Below are positions 10,187 to 21,287 of a DNA stretch of 64,000 nt, piece after piece. Positions within the stretch are counted from its first letter, which is position 1; the number at the start of each line of letters is the position of its first letter. The notes beneath the pieces were generated by a model. That model had not been told where the DNA came from. It did no database searches and worked only from the letters and a program-made list of their open reading frames with translations. The translations under genes were made by a program, and so were the position numbers. The stretch lies in assembly GCA_021234155.1 (NCBI GenBank), contig JAJEKV010000055.1, positions 2,473,090-2,537,089 of the forward strand, written 5' to 3'. The stretch is from Isoetes taiwanensis (Eukaryota > Streptophyta > Lycopodiopsida > Isoetales > Isoetaceae).

Positions 10187-11093
10187 TGGGCAACCAACAA
10201 GTATCCACCAAAGCGAAGAAGTGTTTGAATCGGTACCTCTTCCTAATAATGATGTTCGCATTCAAGATGCAAAGTACATTGATAATCCTCAAGTTAAGAC
10301 TCTTATTGAGGAGCTTAAGAAACAAGAGAAGGCAAAATCAGTAGTAAATTGTGGATTCATTGAGGTAGATAGTGACCCATTTCAGCAAGAAGAAGAGATT
10401 GGAGAAGTCAATGCGGTTACAAGATCACAAAAGGTGGTGCAAGAACCAAGAGTAGTGCCAATTGCGGAGAAAACTAAGACCTCTTTTCCAAAGGCTTTGA
10501 AGGAACAAGCTTTGGAGGTGTCAGCACCTAAGAAGGTGCAACTCAATGTGCTGCCCACAGAACAGTTTCAGTCTATAGAAGAAAATCAGTCCATAGTGAT
10601 GCCTCCTATGGTGGATGAGGAAGTTCAAAATGAAGATGATGTGATCAGCCAAGTGTTGGCCACTAAAATTACACTTACTCTTGAGCAATTGATGCATTAT
10701 TCTCCCAATTTGTTGCAAGAGTTAGGGGGAAGAACAAAATCAGAAATTTCAGTCCAACAAATCATCTCAAATGATACCCATAAGAGTAGAATAGAGCCAT
10801 CAGCCCGACAATCCAAGGATCCAGGGCCATTTCTTTGTGATGTGAGTATTAATGGATATTTAATCAAAGACGCCAACATAGATACCGGCAGTGGAGTGAA
10901 TGTAATGCCTTACCACATAATGCTTCAAGTTGGCTTGAAAATGATGGAACCAACAACTATGATGCTCAAAGCATTCAATCAAATGAAGGTGCAGCCTATG
11001 GGAGTCATAAGAAATGTCTTATGCAAGGTCTATGAGGTGGAAGCAATCTTGGATTTCATGGTTTTGAAATTTCGAGAGAGTGTACATCTTTGA
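10041..11093 (+). CDS. Element D protease region, overlapping gag in the +1 frame
   Basis: An open frame overlapping the 3' end of gag by about 145 bp, so translation would need a frameshift. It has a Glu/Lys-rich N-terminal half and then a retroviral-type aspartic protease (DANIDTGSGVNVMPYHIML, catalytic DTG at about 10880). The protease would cut the Gag-Pol polyprotein. The frame ends at 11093, shortly after the protease core. The next 800 bp are shifted and partly decayed. Confidence 0.82.
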   Translation: MPNKFQWVPHQWCSQNRDGIQVRLIYIASYVISSSMMRLLVGKSMGNHNGQPTSIHQSEEVFESVPLPNNDVRIQDAKYIDNPQVKTLIEELKKQEKAKSVVNCGFIEVDSDPFQQEEEIGEVNAVTRSQKVVQEPRVVPIAEKTKTSFPKALKEQALEVSAPKKVQLNVLPTEQFQSIEENQSIVMPPMVDEEVQNEDDVISQVLATKITLTLEQLMHYSPNLLQELGGRTKSEISVQQIISNDTHKSRIEPSARQSKDPGPFLCDVSINGYLIKDANIDTGSGVNVMPYHIMLQVGLKMMEPTTMMLKAFNQMKVQPMGVIRNVLCKVYEVEAILDFMVLKFRESVHL

Positions 11094-11905
11094 AACTTAT
11101 ACTTTGTTGCCGAAATGTACACATGGTTAGATGCCGCACAAGCTGAGACTTCATGGAGGAAGCCTTGAAATGAACATCTTTCAAGGAGAACACAAGGTTA
11201 CTATAGATCATCCTCTGAAATCAGCAAAAGGTACCTTTCTTTGCAATCCTTCTTTGAGCAGCCCGCAGTTAGAAATCAGCAAAGAGAATGCTATGGTGTC
11301 GTAGGGCAGCAAGGTCTTAGTTGTTTTCATGTCTTGGAAGTGGGTGACAGGGGAAGATAAGACTTTGTACAAGTGGTTAAACGGTACCCAAATTTCAGAA
11401 GTATGTCATTTACAGCAGCAAGTTGCGGTGAAGTATATTCAAAGACTTGAAAGTATTGGTGAAGGTGAGTTACAAGAGACTCTTGTAAACATGAAGGAGG
11501 AGTCCATTCAAAGACCCATTGATGACACTTTATTTCAGCAAGGTATTGATCTAGATCAAGTAGAGATGCTGATTTTGACATCAAGCATGGATGAGGTAAA
11601 CAAAATCAGCCCACTATACAAGTACAAGCAGCTTGGTGGCATGCGCATATTCGGAGGATGAGGTAAATCGAGATCAGTCCATATTCACCACAGTCATTCA
11701 CAGTCACCACATGCACCAAATTCATCACAATCATCACATCCACCACATCCATTACAGTCCTGCTTGTCATCACATGCACCACATTCATCATCTTTGTCAT
11801 CACATTCACCACATTCACCACATTCGTCCACCACACTCACCACCTTCATTCTGATCACCACATTCAAATAAGAACATCAATATTTCTCAAGGAAATCAAG
11901 AAGAA
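11094..11905 (+). pseudogene. Element D protease-RT linker, frame-broken
   Basis: Coding-like sequence in several frames (WKWVTGEDKTLYKWLNGTQ at about 11335, then RLESIGEGELQETL). It continues the polyprotein but carries at least one stop and frame changes. It includes the CAC-rich tract at 11688-11860. Confidence 0.6.
11688..11860 (+). repeat. CAC/CAT-rich degenerate tandem repeat
   Basis: About 170 bp of imperfect CACATTCACCA / CATCACA units. One frame reads as a His-rich string (HHMHHIHH), but that is a by-product of the repeat. The unit resembles the CACCAC tandem at the start of element D's own LTR. Confidence 0.85.
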
Positions 11906-13126
11906 TTGGTTACTATTGGAGGAGATCTTACTCAAGAGGAGGAACGTGATTTGATATCTTTGTTAAAAGAATTCAGGGATGTTTTGGCAAGGAATTACAA
12001 AGAATTGAAAGGCATTCCACCTGAGGTTGTGGTTCATACCATTGATTTGAAACAAGGATCAAAACCAATCCAACAAGCTCAAAGGAGAATGAGTCCAGCA
12101 ATAGAGGAGCAAGTAAAGGTTGAAGTCATGAAGCTTTTGGAGGTGGGATTTATTGTACCAGTGCCAAATTCAGATTGGATCAGCTCTATTGTACCAGTGA
12201 GAAAGCCAAATAACTCAATTCGAGTATGCATTGATTACAGAGATCTCAACAAAGCTACCAAAAGAGATCATTTTCCTACACCATTCATAGACACCTTGTT
12301 GGATATTGTTGCAGGAAATCAGGCCTATTCTTTCTTGGATGGTTACTCAGGATATAATCAGATCCAAATCTATCCACCACATCAAGCAATGACGGCTTTT
12401 CGAACACCTTTTGGCATCTATGCTTATAAGGTATTACCTTTTGGCCTCACAAATGCTCCAGCCACATTTCAACGAGCTATGACATATGCTTTTCATGATA
12501 TTTTAGACTTTTTGAGAGTCTTTATAGATGACTTAACAGTGTTTTCGAATCCAAGAAGGGATCACTTGGATCATCTCAGAAAAGTTCTTGAAAAATGCCG
12601 ATTGTATGGCATAAGTTTGAATCCTGCTAAGTGTATTTTCTTCACTAGAGGAGGAAAACTAGTGGGCAATTATGTTTCAGAAAAGGGGTTACAAGTGGAT
12701 CATGGTAAGATTGCAGCCTTGGAGAAGGTGAAACCACCTACAAATGTATCCCAAGTGAGAAGCTTATATGGGCAACTCAGTTTTAGTAGGAGGTATTTGC
12801 ACAATTTTGCTAAAATAACCCAGCCACTTGTGGATTGTATGAAGCCAGGGCAGAATTTTAGATGGAAGGAGGACGCTCAAGAAGCATTTGAATGGTGCCT
12901 TGGACAATTGAAAGAGAGAACTTTGCTAATTCCTCCAAGAATGAGTGAGCCTTTTCATTTATTCTTTACTGTTTGGGAGCAAGCTTTGGCTGTCACACTA
13001 TGTCAGAAAAATCAGCAAAAGTATTATGATGTGAATTACTATGCTAGCGGTACATTAAACTCCACAAGAGCAGAAATGGACTCATGTGGAGCATCTTGGG
13101 TTGGCATTGAAGCGGGCCTTGAATAA
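11906..13126 (+). CDS. pol: Element D reverse transcriptase with start of RNase H
   Basis: 406-codon open frame. RT blocks are in order: VPVRKPNNSIRVCIDYRDLN, SFLDGYSGYNQI, TPFGIYAYKVLPFGLTNAP and FIDDLTVFS (catalytic FxDD). The thumb/connection region GNYVSEKGLQVD follows. RNase H begins near the end (NYYASGTLNST), but the frame shifts at about 13090-13126 and continues in the next ORF. The sequence type is Athila/Tat. Confidence 0.9.
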   Translation: MVTIGGDLTQEEERDLISLLKEFRDVLARNYKELKGIPPEVVVHTIDLKQGSKPIQQAQRRMSPAIEEQVKVEVMKLLEVGFIVPVPNSDWISSIVPVRKPNNSIRVCIDYRDLNKATKRDHFPTPFIDTLLDIVAGNQAYSFLDGYSGYNQIQIYPPHQAMTAFRTPFGIYAYKVLPFGLTNAPATFQRAMTYAFHDILDFLRVFIDDLTVFSNPRRDHLDHLRKVLEKCRLYGISLNPAKCIFFTRGGKLVGNYVSEKGLQVDHGKIAALEKVKPPTNVSQVRSLYGQLSFSRRYLHNFAKITQPLVDCMKPGQNFRWKEDAQEAFEWCLGQLKERTLLIPPRMSEPFHLFFTVWEQALAVTLCQKNQQKYYDVNYYASGTLNSTRAEMDSCGASWVGIEAGLE

Positions 13127-14493
13127 ATTTAGACATTATCTTCTTCCTTCACAATGGAATTCAGCCAATGTACAATATGTTTACATTCATATGGATGTGA
13201 ACCCATTGCCATGCATTTACAACAAGACTGTCCAGGATCCTAAGTTTACAAGATGGGCTCTTATCATACAAGAATTTGAGTTGAAGTATGTTAAGATGGC
13301 TCAAGGAGCTCATAATCTAAGTTCCTATTTGCGTAGTGGTGCTGAAATAGAAGAGCAAACAGACCAGCAAGTAGCATTTCAAGCTAATGGCGTATTACAG
13401 GGGTTCATTGAGACCGTGGATCTTTGGTATGCCAACATATACAGGTATTTGCAAGATCAGACTTATCCTTCATCATTCTCAAAGCAACAAAAGCATGTTC
13501 TTAGAGTACAAGCAGCTGGTTATGTGGTGCATGAAGCTATTCTTTATAAGAGGACTATGGAAGGTCTTTTATTAAGGTGTGTTGCTGGTCAGCAAACTCA
13601 TGATTTGTTGCAGCAAGCAATGATTGTCAGGGGCATTTTGCAGCCAGAACAACAGCTAGGAAGATCCTTCATTGGGGATATTATTGGCCAACTCTTTACA
13701 ATGATACTAGAGACTTTGTTAGCAAATGTGAGAAGTGTCAAAGGCATAAACAATTAACAGGCCACAATAATATGCCATTCCATCCTATTTTGAGCGTTGG
13801 TCCGTTTCATATATGTGGGGATTGGATTACATTGGGCCTATCAATCCTCCATCTTCCAAAGGTCATAAGTATATCTTGGCAGCCACATGTATGTTTACGA
13901 AGTGGGTAGAAGCAATTCCAGCAAAGCATGCTACAGAAAATACCACAGTAAGCTTTCTTTATCATAATTTGATTTCTCGGTTTGGTGTTCCAACAATTCT
14001 TTTGACTCATTGAGGAACTCATTTCATGGGGAAAGTAGTAGCTCAGTTAACAGAAAAGATTGGTGTTCAACATGTGCAAGCTTCTGCTTATTATCCACAG
14101 GGCAATGGGCAAGCTGAGTCTACTAACAAAATTCTGAAAGCTATCTTGGCCAAAACAGTGAAGGATAATCAAAGAAATTGGCATGAAGCCTTGACAGGTG
14201 CCTTATGGAGTTTCAGGTGTACTTACAAGTTGGCCAGAGGATTTACACCATTTGAATTGGTTTATGGAGTGCAAGCTGTGATGCCTATTCATTTGGACAT
14301 TCCTTTGTGTTCATTTGTAGAGCTACCTTATTATGAGAATTTAGGAGAAGTTCCAACTCCAAATAAAGTGCATAATAGGATGGATGATTTGTTGCAATTG
14401 CAAAAGATGAGACAAGAAGCAGCAGACTTCAATATGAGGCATAAACAGAAAGAAGCTTATCAAAGACAGGTTACAGGTTGTCAATCCATTTGA
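13086..14493 (+). pseudogene. Element D RNase H end and integrase (broken)
   Basis: RNase H/connection (HYLLPSQWNS, then TRWALIIQEFELKYV), then the integrase zinc region with the frame broken at about 13680 (FVSKCEKCQRHKQ in the correct frame). The catalytic core starts at GLDYIGPI (about 13816), and AESTNKIL carries the Glu. At 14008-14013 the second catalytic Asp has become His and is followed by TGA, one C-to-T change from CGA. The enzyme is dead. Confidence 0.87.
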
Positions 14494-15097
14494 GGAAGGG
14501 CAATTGGTGTTACTAAGCAGCATCTATCCAAATTTCAAAGCCCATGGGAAAGCCCATTTCTGATTGATAAAGAGGTACCAGGTGGGGCTTTCTACTTGAT
14601 GACTCCAGAAGGGGAATTGTTGCCTAATCCTAGAAATGGCAAGGATCTCAGGCCTTATTTTGAAAGAGAAGTGCTATTCTAAGGGATTCAGATTTGGTAT
14701 AGCTCCAATTACAGAGAATTTGTGGAGAACTTTTGGGTTACAGCAGGCCGCTTTTCTGTAAAAACAGATGGTGACAGTTCAATAATATACAATCTATCCT
14801 ACATCAAAAGATGTGTTTCGGCGATACGAATCCAACGAGCTATGGTGCAGGTCAAACGGAGGTCTGGAACTCAAGATATCAGCTTTCAAAGTTTGCCACA
14901 GTTACAGACGCTCTGTTTCGTCACTGTCATTTTGGACCAGGTTGTTTGTATCAGTCATTTGGATTTGAGGAGGGTATTTTCTTTCTAAACATACATGTAA
15001 ATGTGTCATTTGGGGACATGTCCCAAGGACCATAGTAGTATGTTTTGTTGTGGGTTCTCCGCCACGGAGTGGCATATTTTCCCACTGTGGTCGTCAC
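14494..15097 (+). other. Element D polyprotein end and 3' untranslated region
   Basis: Up to about 14681 there is a readable C-terminal tail (PWESPFLIDKEVPGGAFYL ... RPYFEREVLF, stop). The rest is non-coding. No clean polypurine tract is seen before the LTR at 15098. Confidence 0.65.
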
Positions 15098-15441
15098 TGT
15101 TGGGGTCGTCACCACTCACCACACTTGTCACCACTCACCACACTTGTCACCACTAACCACATTCACCACTATTGAGGTGGTATAGAAGATAGTATACCAT
15201 ATATGGAGTGATGTACGCACATGCACGCGTGCAGGATATTTGCACGTATCCATGATGATCACTGTATTATCTGAGCAGAGAAAGAAGAACAGGGAGGGAC
15301 GGTGTATTGAGAGAGAGAGGATTTTACTTGATCTAGCTATGGAGATGATGATTCTTTGTGTTGTGGCCTTGATCTGATAGATTGAGCTTGGATTGTTGGG
15401 TTTTTCATCCTTCTTGCAAGGTTAGAGTTCAGGCTCTAACA
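15098..15441 (+). repeat. 3' LTR of element D
   Basis: 344 bp, nearly identical to 8394-8742, followed by the duplicated GCCAT. Confidence 0.93.
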
Positions 15442-15446
15442 GCCAT

Positions 15447-18271
15447 GATGCTTTACTTGACAGAGAGACCGACATGCATAGAGGGACAAAGGTCAGTAAC
15501 TGAAAGCTGGAGAAGTGCTAGCAACCGACTTCTTTCACGAGCTCCCTAGAGGCAACATGAGGATCAAAACTGACGAGCACAATCAAAACCACGGGAAGGT
15601 ACCTCAAGACAAGAAGACGGCATAGCACTGAGGAACGTGACAATGTCTAAGCCATGTGACTGAGGGGATCAAACAAGGAAGATTGGAAGCTCGATGGAGA
15701 AGCAACTAGGTGAGGCGAGGCGAGCCGATGACTCGCACGCGGACTTGCACGCAACTTGGTGAACCCAAGGATGGACGATTCAAAGAACAACTGCATAAGA
15801 GAACAACTCCAGAGGAGTATAGCCAAAGGAATCGTGCACAGCCTCAAGAGACGCCTCCAAATAGCTTCAAGTATCATGAAGGGGGGAACAATTACCCGAG
15901 AACAGGATCAGGAAGCAGACCGAAATGTCGAAGCATCAACGACCAGCACACCTTTAGTTAGAATGTGATGCAAAGCATGTTGTGCCATAGCCGACAAACA
16001 CCAGAGGGCCCAAGCATATCAACAAGTTACCCCGGAGTACGAGCCAACGTACAAATAGGAGGATACATCAACACCATTGCACCGGGAGGAACACCGATGA
16101 CATTGCCAAGGAGTAGGCGTGCAACTCGAAGGGAGGCACAAGGGGGACCTAATAGCTCTAGTAGTAATTGTAATTATGTAAGCTATATGCTTTGCATATA
16201 TAGTTCCCCTGTTATTCCTTCCCTCCCATAGCGTAACAGATCAAAGAAAGAGATGTCAGGCAATTTGCAGGGGTGAAGCAATCAACATCGTCAACACTCT
16301 TCGGGCAACACGATAACGACAAGAGGACTTGACGTATGAGACGTCGATGGAGTCGAAGAAACAATATCGGATACAGAGTCGTCCTTTAGCTGCCAAGACA
16401 AAGAGTTCAAGATGAAAGATCTTTTTCAACGGTGCCACCTTCAGGCTTTTGAAAAGCGGCATGGAAGATTCAAGTGATCAACTACGGCATCAAAGCCTCC
16501 AGCCTCTACATCAAAGAGGAGCCACCGTCAAGGGGACTGAAGTATCGAGCGACTCGAAAGAACGTTACCTTGCTACTTCAAGCAAGCAACGAGTGGATGG
16601 GCTTCTAGCAAGCTCGAGGATCTAAGGCCATGGAGCCTAGTAGGTTAAATGTATGGACGGTAACATCCATATTGAGATTAGAAGGCATTTCCAGATATTC
16701 TCGTTGAAAGGATTGCCCCAAGATTGGGCTAAGCATCAAGGATTGGGAAGGAAACGCATAGGAGTAACTAAAATTATACACGATTGTTAACAGACATCCA
16801 ACATATTGAAACCACTTGGTGAGATTGATCACCTCGCTAAGAAGGAATCATTACTAGGATAATTGTTGACCATGTATAAATCTAGTACCTCCAAAAGAAT
16901 AATCCAACCGAAAGAAAAGAAGTAATCTAACAAGTCCGGCCAACTTGTTACGATGACATCAATTCGATTGGTAGGAATATTCCAAGAGTTTAAATAACTA
17001 AGAAAGGGGGAATCTCTAGAATATAAAAGAATAGTACATGCAAGGTACATCTAAAATAAGAATTATAGTAATCAAATAGTCTTTTGAGACAAAAGGAATT
17101 GTCATGATGATAAAACTTTATGGTTTAGAATCGTTTTAACTAAGTAGGTAACCCATAACTATATTGAAATAAATGACAACATAATATGTGCATCCATCTT
17201 AGATGGTTATATATGCTAGCTAAGGCTAGTAAATTAATGCGCTAAGTAAGAAGCGTATAACCTCTTAAGGGGAGAGAATAGATATGACCTTGTGTACAAC
17301 GTCATTGAAGGGGTGCAGGACCATTCTCTTTTCGAAGAAAGTGGGAGGGCTCAATCTTATGATTGAACGTACTTGCATCGAATTGATCGACCCGTAGAAT
17401 AGAGTTCACTCCGACAATGGCCGAAGCGAATGAACAAAAGGCCTTCAACGTGCGAGACTGACGTGATAGCTAACTACACCAATGAAGTGGAGCAAAAATT
17501 TGGGAGCAATGCAACGACCAAGTCATCTCCAAACTACTCCACGCCGGCTCAATGGGTGGATGCGTCCTAGCCTTAGGTAAGGTGTGCCCATGTATAATAA
17601 GCTTTAATGTGTCTTATTGACAAGTTAAATATAGATCCTAATAACTGCATAGAATTTGCTGTACGTATATGTATCATAGGGAAATAAGTTAAATAACAAT
17701 GGTAATGTGAGGTAGCATGTTAATTAATCCTTCGCAAGGATGCAATTCCTTCCAAGGATAGCTATATGACCTCGGATCCTTATAAATATAAATAGAAAAT
17801 AGAATTCAGATATACTTAAGTGCATCTTAGGGATATACTTCCAAGGGTAATGCAGGACCCAAGAAAGAGAATAAGAAGCACACCTAATTCTTGTGTATGA
17901 TAATTAAAAACTTGTCTATGTAACAATAGGTCTAAATCAGGGTTATTGTTTAAATAATCGCGATCTAAAAGTTGTTAAATATTGCAAAAATTGTACTATC
18001 GAAAGTAATGTATCCGATACTATGATAATGTTAATTCATAAATATTACCTTAGGGTAATTATGTTAATCACATGCATTAAAGGAGCCAGCAAAAATCGGC
18101 TCAGGCATGTCGATTTGTGTTTAGATTAATTTCATGTGTAGTTAAGATTAATCTACGCATGCAACCTATGCCAGGTATGGGTTGCATGCGTAATTACCGA
18201 TGATGGGACCACTACGGTGATCTCTAGGACGTGGTGTAATATCAATGCAGGCATGACCGCGGTTCTGCTTG
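15447..18271 (+). other. Element A interior, right arm; nothing recognisable
   Basis: Continuation of element A after the nested insertion. Purine-rich coding-like sequence to about 16640 gives only short frames without domains. 16640-18270 is AT-rich and non-coding. No tRNA or structured RNA was noticed. Confidence 0.55.
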
Positions 18272-18318
18272 GATGAGTGGAAGGTAGATTAAAAAGTCTA
18301 CTTCCGACGGAAGTAGAC
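18272..18318 (+). other. Last codons of pol plus perfect hairpin in element A
   Basis: 18273-18294 reads DEWKVD then stop, matching the final GEWKVD-stop of element B's polyprotein (44964-44981). Two bases later 18296-18318 is a perfect 11-bp-arm palindrome (GTCTACTTCCG A CGGAAGTAGAC). Element B has the same arms with a 7-base loop. The pol tail shows that A descends from an element with pol. Confidence 0.75.
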
Positions 18319-19120
18319 GACCTCGAGAGATAAGAGGTCATTCAGGAATGCATTGATAGGAAAGCACCTCTAGTCAATGCCTACGGGGAGGATCCTATCC
18401 TTCACGCCCAAATACGGGAAGGACCCTATCCTCCACGTCTCAGGCAACTAAAGGTGTAGGCATGAGAGGCATATAGGCATTATAGGGCGCTGTCTCCATG
18501 GCCACGATGGAAGAAGCATCCTCTTCCTACGCCGGGAGATTAGTCATGCATTCATGTAGATAGATGGGGTGGTTCCCTTATAACCAACTTTACATTAATA
18601 TTCTAGCGTGGTGTGAATCCAGGAGGCCAATGAGAACGAAGAACCGGCGGGGAGTCGCACCACGAGCACTTGTATAGATAGTTCTAGAGTAGTTGTGATT
18701 TCTACCATTGAAACTAATCGCTTAAATCTTGTGTAAGATAGTAAGTATGTAATTATAGATATTGTAAAATTAATGCAGGATTTCAAGGTGCAAAGACTTG
18801 CAACACAAATTTTGTTATAATATGTTGCAAGGCATGAAGAGTACCTTGGAAGTGTAAATTTTGTATGAAATTGATAAACTTTGATAAACTTAAATGTTGT
18901 ATTAAGTAAGGTTAGTAATTACCTTGCGTTGATTAAGTTATGAAGTGATAAGTTAATTGGATAATGAAATAGTACAGTAATGTCTTAAACATTACCCTAG
19001 AGTAATTCTAATAATTGTGTAAGTATAATAATAATGCATCAAGTTGATTGCAGGTTAGGAAGATCCCAAGGTGGGGAGACCCACGATGCTGCGGACAGCA
19101 TCATTTCAAGGTGGGGAGAA
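18319..19120 (+). other. Element A 3' untranslated region with duplicated polypurine tract
   Basis: 18319-18535 is strongly similar to 45012-45235 in element B. An AT-rich stretch follows. The block ends with two polypurine-like tracts: AAGGTGGGGAGA at about 19068-19079 and AAGGTGGGGAGAA at 19108-19120, directly before the LTR. Only the second abuts the LTR and should be the functional one. Confidence 0.75.
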
Positions 19121-20661
19121 TGTGACGTTCCAGCACAGTATACGGTCCCAGGACGTATACTGTACTGCCTCGTCACGCGTACACGCCACCCCGACTGACG
19201 TGTACGCCGACGTGTAGCCAGGCGGGTAGCCCCTAGGGGGCAACTTGCAACGTGTGTGCATTTATTAATGTGCACATTTACCCATGTGCACATTTATCTA
19301 GGTGCACATTTTCCCATGTGGACACTTTATGCCACCTAGTCATTAAAGGCAAGTGGGCCACACCCAATTATCCCACATGCTTAAAGGGATAATGGGAAAC
19401 CCTAGCCCTAACCCTTTGTCTATATAGGTTAAGGAAACCCTAACTTGCCATTTTCGTCCATAGGGTTTTAGGGCTCTGTTTTGCTTGCTCCAAGAGTCAA
19501 AACCGCCTCCTAGACTCTGTCTGAGCAATTTGACTCATTAGTTTCCCTTTCTAACATCATCTTCTAGCGGTTTAGCAGGATGGTCGAGTTCAGAGCAGGA
19601 GGAGCGAGCCAAGGATCAGGTATTTAGTTAATTTAATAGCCTAAACCGTCTTCTAGTCATTGTATCAGTAGGTTTAGCCTATTAAATTGCCCATAGCAGC
19701 CATTTAGATTCTCGGATACCAGACTCTAACTAAAGAACCTAACTCTATGATATAGATTAGATCTAGTTCTTTAGTTCTTCTGTGATGTATATGGATGATG
19801 TATCTCTGTGAACTCATTATATTGGGAAGGGGGGTAGAGACCTCAAGCCTGGTAGTTGATGCTCCTAGTTAGCCTCTCTAGCACACTGTAGATTCGGCCT
19901 GTGTACAAGAACCACACCTGGTTGTGGGTGAAGGGGCCAGACTGGCTTATAAGGAGGTTCGTGTTCTGACTCTTGAACGATCCCTCTGGTGTGTAAGGCC
20001 TACCGGGGGTCATTGTGGACTAGGTCTGATGGCTTGCCACTGCGTGTGGGCAAGGCATGGGCTCGACACCCGTGGAGTGATGCGTCACTCTCCATTGGGT
20101 TCAAGTCGAATAAGGGCAGTGGCCCTCTAGTCACCTTGAGTCAGCATGTAGATCTCTGGAGGGAGAGATCCCTACCTGCCCCATCGGAACTAGGGAGATG
20201 CATCCCAACACTTTTCAGCCTACTCTGCAAAGTGTGCACAGGAGGGGCGGATGGAGTGGACTACCCTAAGCCATGTTCTCATGCCAGCCAAATCCATTAC
20301 CATGAATTCTGTCTGCGATGAACTCTGGAGACCCAAGCCGTCAGTCATTCCCTTGAGTCTGAGCCTTGGGTAGGATTCCCTATGTGATGTACTGATCTCT
20401 GTCTATGCAGATATGTGACGAGCCATCCTTCGCGATGGTCATGTGATGTTGATGTATGTACTACTGACATGTATGTTTACGCTTCCGCAGCTAGGTAGGC
20501 CCTAAGGGAGACAGGGTAAATGACCCCTTCATTCTTCCCACTGGAACTCATCAAGGTTGCAGTGACACGTGGAGGGCCCTGTATCAGTATGGAGCTGGTA
20601 TGGGGGATGAACTCCTGTTTGTATACGGTGAGTGCACCGTATATGAGTAGGGGACATCACA
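19121..20661 (+). repeat. 3' LTR of element A
   Basis: 1541 bp, starting TGTGACGTTCC and ending GGGGACATCACA. Near the left end is a perfect dyad (AGTATACG ... CGTATACT, about 19138-19162) missing from the 5' LTR. The dyad at 20621-20644 closes the LTR. The ATG exon is at 19580-19619. Confidence 0.93.
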
Positions 20662-21287
20662 CCTAATGTTGAAGTTACAGAGCTTACACTTGAGCTTACA
20701 TCTGCAGTATGAAGTATTGATTGCATAATGGTGATTGTCTAAGGGACAATGGTAAATCGAAGGGTAGCTTATTAACCTAAGGTTGCATGGTGAAGAGCAT
20801 AAGGTTAATGGTTGATTATATTAAGGAGAGCAAAGCTCAATGCTAAGTTAAATCATTAAATATTGGGGCGAAGGTTAATGGTTAATATTACCAAAGTTAT
20901 AATGATATGGTGAACGGGGAAATTGGAGGCAATCGAAAATAAAAAAGGAAACTATTGAGATAAGCCCGGACCGATCTGCCAAATTCACTGCTGAACCATC
21001 GAACCTGTAGATAAGAATGAGTACTGAAGACAGAGATATATGCACAGGAGCGGGAACTGGTCTAGGGAAATTGGAGTTCATTGAACGATCCAAATAAGTG
21101 GAAGTAATGGTCAATTTCTTATTGCTATAGTGATTGAATTTGATGTGATTATTTCTTGAATATATTCACATTGTCTCATATGGACATTAAGCGTTAATTT
21201 GAAGAATAGATAATGTAAAAGTTGACCATTGCATAATTCTATGGTTTTATCTATCTAAGTGTGGCAATTGTGCTCTAATATTAACAA
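20662..21287 (+). repeat. copia 3' LTR, second segment
   Basis: Begins with the duplicated CCTAA and continues the copia LTR cut at 2894. The end is placed at ...TATTAACA (21287) because LTRs of this class end in CA and chromovirus E sequence starts there. No TSD can be checked because the 5' LTR is outside the window. Confidence 0.65.

Larger units (their letters stand above)
8394..15441 (+). mobile_element. Element D: complete Ty3/gypsy (Athila/Tat-like) retrotransposon nested in element A
   Basis: 7048 bp with near-identical LTRs (8394-8742 and 15098-15441) and the target duplication GCCAT (8389-8393 and 15442-15446). Order is gag, protease, RT, RNase H, integrase. There is no chromodomain, and the RT motif DGYSGYNQI fits the non-chromoviral Athila/Tat branch. 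LTR similarity makes it younger than element A. Frameshifts and a stop in integrase mean this copy is not autonomous. Confidence 0.93.
2895..20661 (+). mobile_element. Element A: H3-carrying Ty3/gypsy LTR retrotransposon, non-autonomous, with nested element D
   Basis: Both ends are defined: TGTGACGTTCCAGCAC at 2895 and ...GGGGACATCACA at 20661, flanked by the 5-bp duplication CCTAA (2890-2894 and 20662-20666). Length is about 17.8 kb, or about 10.7 kb without element D. It has 1.5-kb LTRs, an initiator-Met tRNA primer site, a polypurine tract, palindromes and a histone H3 remnant. It shares LTR termini, palindromes and a 3' UTR block with element B. I cannot recognise gag or pol in its interior except for the last codons of pol at 18273-18294. 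It therefore looks like a deletion derivative mobilised by proteins of relatives such as B. Confidence 0.9.

Noticed and set aside
11633-11854. Metal-binding His-rich protein
   Set aside because: Translation of a CAC/CAT tandem repeat within element D. The real pol frame is different.
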